From assembly GCF_038502225.1 (NCBI RefSeq), contig NC_091298.1, positions 41,588,862-41,652,861 of the forward strand: DNA of 64,000 bases. Direction: 5' to 3'. The notes below the pieces were generated by a model. The model was not told where the DNA came from. It saw only the letters and a list, made by a program, of their open reading frames with translations, and did not search any database. The position numbers were made by a program, and so were the translations under genes. This stretch comes from Cherax quadricarinatus. Taxonomy: Eukaryota; Arthropoda; Malacostraca; Decapoda; Parastacidae. Positions within the stretch are counted from its first letter, which is position 1. Each line of letters starts with the position of its first letter. Of the stretch, positions 37,266-47,123 are shown piece by piece.

Positions 37266-37470
37266 ATGGTAGTAATAGGGTAAGATGTATTAGTAGTAGA
37301 AATAGTAGTAGAAGTAGTAATGCAGGAGTGTTAGACGTGGAGATAAGAAGGTAGCAGACGTAGTAATGGAAAATTAGGAAAAGCTAAAGGCAGCGAGTGT
37401 AGTAGGAGAGTAGTAGTAGTAATAGTAACAGTAGTAATAGTATTATTAGAAGAAGTATTAGTAGAAGTAG
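37010..37470. repeat. Degenerate (AGT)n-rich tract
   Basis: Many short GTA/AGT runs (e.g. 37092-37110, 37233-37260, 37410-37450) separated by degenerate trinucleotide sequence. The minus strand gives Leu/Thr/Tyr-rich spurious frames. Confidence 0.8.
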
Positions 37471-37711
37471 TGCAAAAGAACAAGAGAGCAGAGTAGGAGA
37501 GCTACTGGTCCCTGGGCGTAGAACACAATCCCTGCGACACTAAAACCCCACATGACACAACCCACGAAGTCAGAGGCAACAAAGGTAAAGAAATACAAAC
37601 AAAAAAGCTGAAGAGGTAAAGTTATGAGGAGTCGAAGGTCAGATCAAGTCCCGAGTGTCATGTAGGATTATGATTCTTGTTAGTAAAGTGTTATATAAAG
37701 GTTGTTGTGAG

Positions 37712-38466
37712 AAGACTGAGGGAAGACAGCGTCTGTGAATGTATAAGACTAAGGGAAGACAGCGTCTGTGAATGTAGAAGACTGAGAGAAGACAGCGTCT
37801 GTGAATGTATAAGACTGAGGGAAGACAGCATCTGTGAATGTATAAGACTGAGGGAAGACAGCGTCTGTGAATGTATAAGACTAAGGGAAGACAGCGTCTG
37901 TGAATGTAGAAGACTGAGAGAAGACAGCGTCTGTGAATGTATAAGACTGAGGGAAGACGGCGTCTGTGAATGTAGAAGACTGAGGGAAGACAGCATCTGT
38001 GAATGTATAAGACTGAGGGAAGACAGCGTCTGTGAATGTAGAAGACTGAGAGAAGACAGCGTCTGTGAATGTATAAGACTGAGGGAAGACAGCATCTGTG
38101 AATGTATAAGACTGAGGGAAGACAGCGTCTGTGAATGTAGAAGACTGAGGGAAGACAGCGTCTGTGAATGTAGAAGACTGAGGGAAGACAGCGTCTGTGA
38201 ATGTAGAAAACTGAGGGAAGACAGCGTCTGTGAATGTAGAAGACTGAGGGAAGACAGCGTCTGTGAATGTAGACTGAGGGAAGACAGCGTCTGTGAATGT
38301 AGACTGAGGGAAGACAGCGTCTGTGAATGTAGAAGACTGAGGGAAGACATCGTCTGAGAATGTAGAAGACTGAGGGAAGACAGCGTCTGTGAATGTAAAA
38401 GACTGAGGGAAGACAGCGTCTGTGAATGTAGAAGACTGAGGGAAGACAGCGTCTGTGAATGTAGAA
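37712..38466. repeat. 33-bp minisatellite
   Basis: About 23 copies of a unit built from AGACTGAGGGAAGACAGCG and TCTGTGAATGTAGA. Variants: TATAAG for TAGAAG, and two adjacent 30-bp units (about 38265-38325) lacking GAA. As 33 is a multiple of 3, three overlapping open frames on both strands result (an 11-residue repeat). With no start, splice or homology evidence I treat it as noncoding. Confidence 0.93.
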
Positions 38467-38479
38467 GATAAACAATTTA

Positions 38480-39380
38480 AGCAGAGGACCAGTTAACAGG
38501 ATGATTATGGTCTCTAACATGACAGAAAAGAACATTAATATTGTCAGCAATGTGAACACTTATTTTCTGATATTTAGTCTGCCAGAAAGAGAGTAGCCAG
38601 TTTTAAAAAATCAAGACAGGATTTTCAAGTCTTTCAGTTTCCAAAACCATGCCTATATATTTTTTTAATTCTTTAATCACAACCTTCTACATAACTGTAA
38701 TTCTCAGTGTCATCTCTCTTACCTTGAACAATGTGCATGTTAAAGACACAGATTGTAGTTCATTAATATGTATTGGTCTTTCCCTCCCTTTCTCTGTTTA
38801 AATACTGGTATAATACTTACTGCATTCCACATTTCTGCTTCATTTTCAGTGACCTTTTAAAGATTTTTGCTTGTGGAGATATATTGTCAGCTTTCACTGC
38901 CTTTGATATATTCTGCTCACTTAGTAGTAGCTTTAGTCATTCTTTGATATCTGCAGGTTTTCCATTTCTTGTCGGTCCACACTATTTTTTTCCTGTGGTG
39001 TCGTCCAGGATTCTACGGTGAACACCTACTTGCTCGGTTTATTTAGCTTCTCATAGACCTTGCTAATATCATAATATTTAATTCACTGTATTCTTAATTC
39101 TGTTACTTGTTCCTTGACTGTTATTATTTTTCCATTAATTCTATTGCTTAGTCCTTTACAGTCATCTTTCTTCCCTTGCATCTGTTACGTGTTTCATTAT
39201 GGTCATCATTCTTCTGTTAGCAGTTAAGGTTCTGATTAATCCTGTGTTGTTAAGACATTCTCTAATTATTTCTGCGTTTCTCTTCTCACCTTTGCTTATT
39301 ATTTCCCGGTAATTCAAAATTACTTTGAAATAACTTACCTCGTGAGTGTATGCACAACACAGTGTAGTTACAAACAATCA
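38480..39380 (-). pseudogene. Degraded CR1-like LINE ORF2 fragment
   Basis: In broken minus-strand frames the order is a charged linker (39377-39165), then ISKAVKADNISP (about 38880), MWNAVSIIPVFKQ (about 38820) and VSLTCTLFKV (about 38740). These match KAMGPDNISP, VWKTANVVPIFKK and VSLTCIVCKI of the CR1-like RT at 55175-56716. Later motifs are not recognisable, and the 33-bp minisatellite starts near 38466. Old and non-functional. Confidence 0.6.
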
Positions 39381-39836
39381 CAGACTAACAACATACAACT
39401 TTAGCAGAGACTTGAGTTAGCAAAGTTGGACAAATATTAGTTTTATTCAATAATTATAATATAGAAGTAACACTCTTCCTCAGACAAAGTTCTAACAATA
39501 AACAGACATAAAACACCAATAAAGTACAGATGTATATTACAAGCTACTTTGTTCTTGTATAAATTTTCCTTTAATGGAACTACCTTCACGTTGGTGAAGG
39601 ATTAAATGTCTGTTAATACCCAGGTGATCTGTGACCCGCACCTGTTTAATTAACACATTCCAGTAAAATAATTAAAATTCCATAAAAATTAGGATAATCT
39701 ATGTGGATATTGTTAAATGTTTAACACTAAATTGTAGAATTAAGTCACTGAAAGATAAATATAATGTAACTCAGTCGAATGGTAAGAAGAAAAAAAACTC
39801 TTCCAGGAGCTGAACTTGAGTTTGGTGATTTAGAGG
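39381..39836. other. Unassigned spacer
   Basis: AT-rich. Contains a short inverted repeat CCTTCACGTTGGTGAAGG at 39583-39600. No gene seen. Confidence 0.55.
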
Positions 39837-40578
39837 CAGCCGGGGTGACCACTGTACCACAGCCGGGGTGACCACTGTACCACAGCCGGGGTGACCACTG
39901 TACCACAGCCGTGGTGACCACTGTACCACAGCTGTGGTGACCACTGTACCACAGCCGGGGTGACCACTGTACCACAGCCGGGGTGACCACTGTACCACAG
40001 CCGGGGTGACCACTGTACCACAGCCGGGGTGACCACTGTACCACAGCCGGGGTGACCACTGTACCACAGCCGTGGTGACCACTGTACCACAGCCGTGGTG
40101 ACCACTGTACCACAGCCGGGGTGACCACTGTACCACAGCCGGGGTGACCACTGTACCACAGCCGGGGTGACCACTGTACCACAGCCGGGGTGACCACTGT
40201 ACCACAGCCGTGGTGACCACTGTACCACAGCCGGGGTGACCACTGTACCACAGCCGGGGTGACCACTGTACCACAGCCGGGGTGACCACTGTACCACAGC
40301 CGTGGTGACCACTGTACCACAGCCGGGGTGACCACTGTACCACAGCCGTGGTGACCACTGTACCACAGCCGTGGTGACCACTGTACCACAGCCGTGGTGA
40401 CCACTGTACCACAGCCGTGGTGACCACTGTACCACAGCCGTGGTGACCACTGTACCACAGCCGTGGTGACCACTGTACCACAGCCGTGGTGACCACTGTA
40501 CCACAGCCGTGGTGACCACTGTACCACAGCTGTGGTGACCACTGTACCACAGCCGTGGTGACCACTGTACCACAGCCG
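39837..40578. repeat. 23-bp minisatellite
   Basis: About 32 copies of CAGCCGGGGTGACC followed by ACTGTACCA. Two alleles alternate in blocks, CCGGGGTGACC and CCGTGGTGACC. The second creates the inverted repeat GTGGTGACCAC, and T alleles dominate the right half. Long minus-strand frames exist in all three phases, because 23 bp cycles every 69 bp without a stop. Confidence 0.95.
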
Positions 40579-41202
40579 TGGAGGATCTGCAGATGGTCCC
40601 TACTTAGTGTCGTTATATTATCTCCTTGTTCCTGATTCTGTGTCGCTGTTGCTTGTTATATTGCTATTGGGCTTAGCATTCTTTTTATTGTTCAAGCAGA
40701 CTGTTCTGATTGCCAGTTGGTCAAGAAGTTAGTTTATTTGAGGACTTGTTTAAGTCTAGTAGAGTCGTGAGATATAGCGAACTACTTAGAGAACTTACAC
40801 ACTTACACACAAACTTACTTGCACATATTTGTAATATCTTATTAAATGTTAATGTACCAGACGGTACTTAAGAATTATAAATGTGATATGTGCTTTCAGC
40901 ACAATAATATTGTATACGAGAGAGATGATTATTATTAGTTTGATTACTGTGATTAATTTAATTTAATTTGATAATATACCTCTAGACTTAATAAATTTAT
41001 TAAATTTTAATTTCTCTAGTTAGTAGCCTACCAGTTGTAATCCTGAAGCACTATTGAATCATACTGAATTCTAATGGATAATTGGACAAGGATACTGACT
41101 ACTTGTTACGAAAACCCAGTAACAGGCTGGATGCTAGAAGGGCAGTCCTTTCTAGTATTCACTGGAGATCTCTAAGCTTTTAGAATATCGTTTTTTGTAA
41201 CA
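40579..41202 (+). repeat. 5'-truncated second copy of the Gmr1-like LTR
   Basis: Highly similar to 32275-32907, with a few substitutions and small indels (for instance a shortened ACTTTGTCAGTCACTTG segment), ending at the same TGTAACA. Its left end meets the 23-bp minisatellite with the shared bases GTGGA. Its right end meets the 42-bp minisatellite. No internal element sequence accompanies it. Confidence 0.85.
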
Positions 41203-43008
41203 AACACCCAGTCATCCAACCACCACCACCACCAGCACTAATACAACACCCAGTCATCCAACCACCACCACCACCAGCACTAATACAACACCCAGTCATC
41301 CAACCACCACCACCACCAGCACTAATACAACACCCAGTCATCCAACCACCACCACCACCAGCACTAATACAACACCCAGTCATCCAACCACCGCCACCAC
41401 CAGCACTAATACAACACCCAGTCATCCAACCACCGCCACCACCAGCACTAATACAACACCCAGTCATCCAACCACCGCCACCACCAGCACTAATACAACA
41501 CCCAGTCATCCAACCACCGCCACCACCAGCACTAATACAACACCCAGTCATCCAACCACCGCCACCACCAGCACTAATACAACACCCAGTCATCCAACCA
41601 CCGCCACCACCAGCACTAATACAACACCCAGTCATCCAACCACCGCCACCACCAGCACTAATACAACACCCAGTCATCCAACCACCACCACCACCAGCAC
41701 TAATACAACACCCAGTCATCCAACCACCGCCACCACCAGCACTAATACAACACCCAGTCATCCAACCACCGCCACCACCAGCACTAATACAACACCCAGT
41801 CATCCAACCACCGCCACCACCAGCACTAATACAACACCCAGTCATCCAACCACCGCCACCACCAGCACTAATACAACACCCAGTCATCCAACCACCGCCA
41901 CCACCAGCACTAATACAACACCCAGTCATCCAACCACCGCCACCACCAGCACTAATACAACACCCAGTCATCCAACCACCGCCACCACCAGCACTAATAC
42001 AACACCCAGTCATCCAACCACCGCCACCACCAGCACTAATACAACACCCAGTCATCCAACCACCACCACCACCAGCACTAATACAACACCCAGTCATCCA
42101 ACCACCGCCACCACCAGCACTAATACAACACCCAGTCATCCAACCACCGCCACCACCAGCACTAATACAACACCCAGTCATCCAACCACCGCCACCACCA
42201 GCACTAATACAACACCCAGTCATCCAACCACCGCCACCACCAGCACTAATACAACACCCAGTCATCCAACCACCGCCACCACCAGCACTAATACAACACC
42301 CAGTCATCCAACCACCGCCACCACCAGCACTAATACAACACCCAGTCATCCAACCACCGCCACCACCAGCACTAATACAACACCCAGTCATCCAACCACC
42401 GCCACCACCAGCACTAATACAACACCCAGTCATCCAACCACCGCCACCACCAGCACTAATACAACACCCAGTCATCCAACCACCGCCACCACCAGCACTA
42501 ATACGACACCCAGTCATCCAACCACCGCCACCACCAGCACTAATACAACACCCAGTCATCCAACCACCGCCACCACCAGCACTAATACAACACCCAGTCA
42601 TCCAACCACCGCCACCACCAGCACTAATACAACACCCAGTCATCCAACCACCGCCACCACCAGCACTAATACAACACCCAGTCATCCAACCACCGCCACC
42701 ACCAGCACTAATACAACACCCAGTCATCCAACCACCGCCACCACCAGCACTAATACAACACCCAGTCATCCAACCACCGCCACCACCAGCACTAATACAA
42801 CACCCAGTCATCCAACCACCGCCACCACCAGCACTAATACAACACCCAGTCATCCAACCACCGCCACCACCAGCACTAATACAACACCCAGTCATCCAAC
42901 CACCGCCACCACCAGCACTAATACAACACCCAGTCATCCAACCACCGCCACCACCAGCACTAATACAACACCCAGTCATCCAACCACCGCCACCACCAGC
43001 ACTAATAC
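41203..43008. repeat. 42-bp minisatellite, left segment (43 units)
   Basis: 1,806 bp, exactly 43 units of 42 bp, built from ACCCAGTCATCCAACCACCG and CCACCACCAGCACTAATACAAC. Very homogeneous; the main variant is ACCGCC/ACCACC. The plus strand is nearly G-free. The minus strand gives GGTGGTGGCGGTGGTTGG in each unit, a two-layer quadruplex candidate. 42 bp is 14 codons, so both strands are open throughout. Confidence 0.97.
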
Positions 43009-43048
43009 CACAGACCCTGAGCTGCCTTCACAGACCCTGAGCTGCCTT
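43009..43048 (+). promoter_or_regulatory. Tandem 20-bp repeat at the CR1 5' end
   Basis: CACAGACCCTGAGCTGCCTT occurs twice in tandem at the very 5' end. Repeated 5' monomers often form part of internal LINE promoters; promoter activity here is an inference. Confidence 0.5.
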
Positions 43049-43075
43049 GGGGATTAGTGTGGACGGTTACAAAGC

Positions 43076-44002
43076 ATGGCTTGCTTCTGCAGTGTTTTAA
43101 AAATTGAGGTTGGAGAGTTGAAGGAGGAGGTCTTGCTTCTCCAGGAGGAGATTAGGAGGCTGAAGGTCCACCTCAATGGGTCTGGGAGAGAGTGTGAGGT
43201 GGCTGGAGTTGTGGGGAATGAGGCTTCTAGCAGCGAGGTGCAGTCTGTCTCTCGCTGTGAGGAGGCTGTAGTTGGGGAGGCAGCAACGGCTACCAGCAGT
43301 GAGGTGCAGCCCAGCACCTGCTACAAGTGGCGAGTAGTTCACAGTAATGGAAGGCGCATCAGAGTAAGGAAAGTTAAGAGTGAAGATCTGAAGGTAGGAA
43401 ATCGCTTCTCTGTTCTTCAGGATGAATGTACTTCAGTGGCCAGTGAAGGTAAGGGTACTACTGCCCCTGCTAATGGAGGTAAGCGCATTCTTGTGGTTGG
43501 TGACTCTCAGGTAAGATACATTGACCGTGCTTTTTGTAATAGGAATAAGAAGATGAGAGATAGAGTGTGCTTCCCTGGAGCTGGTGTTGGGGACATTGTC
43601 AACAGGCTGGATAATATCATGTCAGGTAATGGGAGCAAGCCCATCATCTGTCTCAGTGCTGGTGGAAATGATATTGGGAAGGGTAGGAGAGAAGAGCTGC
43701 TAGATAAGTACAGGTCAGCTATAGATTTCATTAAGTCTAAGGGAGGGATCCCAATCATATGTAGCATCTTGCCTAGAAGGGGAGTAGGAAATGAATGGTT
43801 GTCTAGGGCAATTGGTGTAAATTGCTGGCTAGACAAATACTGCAAGGAACTTGCAATCCCATTCATTGACAACTGGAACAACTTTTATGGCAAACATGAT
43901 ATGTATGCAAGGGATGGGGTACATCTCTCTGGGGCTGGGGTGGTAGCACTTGCAGACTCGATTGAGAAGGCCATTGGTGAAATGCCTATGATTTTAAACT
44001 GA
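43076..44002 (+). CDS. CR1 ORF1 protein with SGNH/GDSL-type esterase domain
   Basis: 308 residues, uninterrupted. Residues 8-32 form a short Leu-rich coiled coil (LKEEVLLLQEEIRRLK). A Ser/Glu-rich linker follows. Residues ~136-300 form an SGNH hydrolase-like domain: block I GDSQ with Ser144, block III GGND with Asn198, block V DGVH with Asp280 and His283. All four catalytic-type residues are present. ORF1 esterases are known in CR1-clade elements; their substrate is unknown to me. The coiled coil suggests oligomers. The start follows GGTTACAAAGC and is the first ATG. The stop overlaps the ORF2 start as TGATG. Confidence 0.85.
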   Translation: MACFCSVLKIEVGELKEEVLLLQEEIRRLKVHLNGSGRECEVAGVVGNEASSSEVQSVSRCEEAVVGEAATATSSEVQPSTCYKWRVVHSNGRRIRVRKVKSEDLKVGNRFSVLQDECTSVASEGKGTTAPANGGKRILVVGDSQVRYIDRAFCNRNKKMRDRVCFPGAGVGDIVNRLDNIMSGNGSKPIICLSAGGNDIGKGRREELLDKYRSAIDFIKSKGGIPIICSILPRRGVGNEWLSRAIGVNCWLDKYCKELAIPFIDNWNNFYGKHDMYARDGVHLSGAGVVALADSIEKAIGEMPMILN

Positions 44003-46946
44003 TGGAAGATAGAGGTATGGGTGTGTGTGGGAAACAAGCAGGTTGCAACACTTGGGTTGGAAACAGTAAATGTATAAAAGGCATTCAGCATGAAGTTATA
44101 AATAAAGACAATAGATCAGGTCAGCAAACAAAGGGGGACAGCAGAGGGCAGCAAGGGACTAGCTCCCTTAAGGTTTACTATACTAATAGCAGGAGTGTAA
44201 GAAATAAGATAGATGAGCTAAGATTAATTGCAAGTGCAGGAGACATAGATATTATTGCTATAACAGAGACCTGGCTCAATCTGAAAGATAGAGAGATGCC
44301 CTCTGAATGTCACATACAAGGCTATAAATTATTCCACACTGACAGGGTCAACAGGAAAGGTGGTGGAGTAGCGATGTATGTCAGAGACAATTTAAATTGT
44401 TGTGTTAGACAAGATATTAAATTAGAAGCGTCAGCCACTGAATCTGTTTGGTTACAGCTTCTCGAGGGCCGAGAAAAACTAATTTTGGGTGTGATTTACA
44501 GGGCCCCAAATCTTGATAGGGAGTGCAGTAAACTTCTATGGGACGAAATTCGTAAGGCATCTACATACGAAAATGTTGTGCTAATGGGAGATTTCAACTA
44601 TAGACAGATTGACTGGAGCAATTTGACAGGAAATTTAGAGTCAGGTGACTTTCTTGATACGATCCAGGATTGTTTTTTAAACAGTTTGTGACAGAGCCAA
44701 CTAGGGGAAATAACCTCCTTGACTTGGTTCTTGCCAGTAGGGAAACACTAATTAATAATCTTGAGGTTAATGATGAGCTTGGGGAAAGTGATCACAAATC
44801 ACTCAGTTTTAATATATCATGGAATTCCCCTAATAATGGCAATCAAGTCTCCGTCCCTGACTTTCGCTTGGCTGATTTCATAGGACTGAAAAATTACTTA
44901 GGTGGGCTGAACTGGAATGACCTGACTAAGGGTCAGGTAGGTGGTGATGGTTGCCGATATGATGCTTTCCAGGGCATAGTTCTGGCTGCTCAGTCAAATT
45001 ATGTTCCAAATAGGGAAATCAGATCAAACAAAAATGATCCTAAATGGATGAACAATAGATTAAAATATCTGATTGGTCAAAAGAGAGGTATATATAGGCA
45101 AATCAAAAGAGGAGAGGGGCAATTGAGAAATCGATATATTCAGTTAAAGAGAGAAATAAAAAAGGGAATTAGAAAAGCAAAAAGAGATTATGAGGTTAAA
45201 GTTGCAAGAGAATCGAAGACTAACCCAAAAGGATTCTTTCAGGTATACAGAAGTAAGATCAGGGACAAGATAGGCCCACTCAAAAGTTCCTCGGGTCAGC
45301 TCACTGACAGTGATAAGGAAATGTGTAGAATTTTTAACACATACTTCCTCTCAGTTTTTACACAGGAGGATACCAGCGATATTCCAGTAATGATAAATTA
45401 TGTAGAACAGGACGATAATAAACTGTGTACTATTAGGGTCACAAGTGACATGGTCCTTAGGCAAATAGATAAATTAAAACCTAACAAATCCCCAGGCCCT
45501 GATGAACTGTATGCAAGGGTTCTAAAGGAATGTAAAGAGGAGCTTAGCACACCTTTGGCTAATCTTTTCAACATATCACTACAAACTGGCATGGTGCCAG
45601 ATAAGTGGAAAATGGCAAATGTGATACCTATTTTCAAAACAGGTGACAGGTCCTTAGCTTCGAACTATAGACCAATAAGCCTAACCTCCATAGTGGGAAA
45701 ATTTATGGAATCAATAATTGCCGAGGCAGTTCGTAGCCACCTTGAAAAGCATAAATTAATCAACGAATCTCAGCATGGTTTTACAAAGGGGCGTTCCTGC
45801 CTTACGAATTTATTAACTTTTTTCACTAAGGTATTTGAGGAGGTAGATCATGGTAATGAATATGATATTGTGTATATGGACTTCAGTAAGGCTTTTGACA
45901 GGGTCCCACATCAGAGACTATTGAGGAAAATTAAAGCACATGGAATAGGAGGAGAAATTTTTTCCTGGATAGAGGCATGGTTGACAAATAGGCAGCAGAG
46001 AGTTTGCATAAATGGGGAGAAATCAGAGTGGGGAAGTGTCACGAGCGGTGTTCCACAGGGGTCAGTGTTGGGCCCCCTGCTGTTCACAATCTACATAAAC
46101 GACATAGATGAGGGCATAAAGAGCGACATCGGCAAGTTTGCCGATGACACCAAAATAGGCCGTCGAATTCATTCTGACGAGGACATCCGAGCACTCCAGG
46201 AAGATTTGAATAGACTGATGCAGTGGTCGGAGAAGTGGCAGATGCAGTTTAATATAGACAAATGCAAAGTTCTAAATGTTGGACAGGACAATAACCATGC
46301 CACATATAAACTAAATAATGTAGATCTTAATATTACGGATTGCGAAAAAGATTTAGGAGTTCTGGTTAGCAGTAATCTGAAACCAAGACAACAGTGCATA
46401 AGTGTTCGCAATAAAGCTAATAGAATCCTTGGCTTCATATCAAGAAGCATAAATAATAGGAGTCCTCAGGTTGTTCTTCAACTCTATACATCCTTGGTTA
46501 GGCCTCATTTAGATTATGCTGCACAGTTTTGGTCACCTTATTACAGAATGGATATAAATTCTCTGGAAAATGTACAAAGGAGGATGACAAAGTTGATCCC
46601 ATGTATCAGAAACCTTCCCTATGAGGATAGACTAAGGGCCCTGAATCTGCACTCTCTAGAAAGACGTAGAATTAGAGGGGATATGATTGAGGTGTATAAA
46701 TGGAAGACAGGAATAAATAAAGGGGATGTAAATAGTGTGCTGAAAATATCTAGCCTAGACAGGACTCGCAGCAATGGTTTTAAGTTGGAAAAATTCAGAT
46801 TCAGGAAGGATATAGGAAAGTACTGGTTTGGTAATAGAGTTGTGGATGAGTGGAACAAACTCCCAAGTACCGTTATAGAGGCCAGAACGTTGTGTAGCTT
46901 TAAAAATAGGTTGGATAAATACATGAGTGGATGTGGGTGGGTGTGA
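44002..46946 (+). pseudogene. CR1 ORF2: endonuclease and reverse transcriptase, one frameshift
   Basis: It starts at the ATG sharing its A with the ORF1 TGA (44002). The N-terminal APE endonuclease shows YYTNSRSVRNK, TETWL, GDFNYRQIDW and SDHKSL. The RT shows SPGPDEL, NYRPISLTS, motif A YMDFSKAFDRV, motif B GVPQGSVLGP and motif C FADD. A conserved post-RT region follows (RPHLDYA, RRMTKLIP, WNKLP). The frame shifts once in a T6 run (44673-44678), between the GDFN and SDH parts of the endonuclease. Everything after is open to 46946. The RT motifs are complete, so the copy is recent. Confidence 0.9.
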
Positions 46947-47123
46947 GTTAGACCTGATAGCTTGTGCTACCAGGTCGGTTGCCGTGTTCCTCCCTTAAGT
47001 CAATGTGACCTGACCTGACTAGGTTGGGTGCATTGCCTTAAGCCGGTAGGAGACTTGGACCTGCCTCGCATGGGCCAGTAGGCCTTCTGCAGTGTTCCTT
47101 CGTTCTTATGTTCTTATGTTCTT
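46947..47123 (+). other. CR1 3' UTR with 8-bp repeat tail
   Basis: A short 3' UTR ends in about two and a half copies of GTTCTTAT (47102-47123), comparable to the 8-bp tails of vertebrate CR1. No poly(A). Confidence 0.85.

Larger units (their letters stand above)
43009..47123 (+). mobile_element. Almost intact CR1-clade LINE inserted in the 42-bp minisatellite
   Basis: A 4.1-kb element with a 5' tandem 20-mer, ORF1 with an esterase domain, ORF2 with endonuclease and RT, a short 3' UTR and a tail of 8-bp repeats (GTTCTTAT). An ORF1 esterase plus an 8-bp tandem 3' tail are hallmarks of CR1. Removing it restores the 42-bp array in phase, with no clear target-site duplication. One frame break (T6 run in ORF2) is the only lesion seen. 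Confidence 0.9.

Noticed and set aside
37677..38559. Three overlapping 220-306-codon repetitive frames on both strands
   Set aside because: By-product of a 33-bp unit, a multiple of three; open in several frames at once.
39745..40573. Three long overlapping minus-strand frames
   Set aside because: The 23-bp unit has no stop in its 69-bp cycle, so all phases are open. This is not a gene.
41180..42979. A 599-codon Gly/Cys-rich open frame on the minus strand
   Set aside because: Same 42-bp repeat read in reverse; it has no independent coding evidence.
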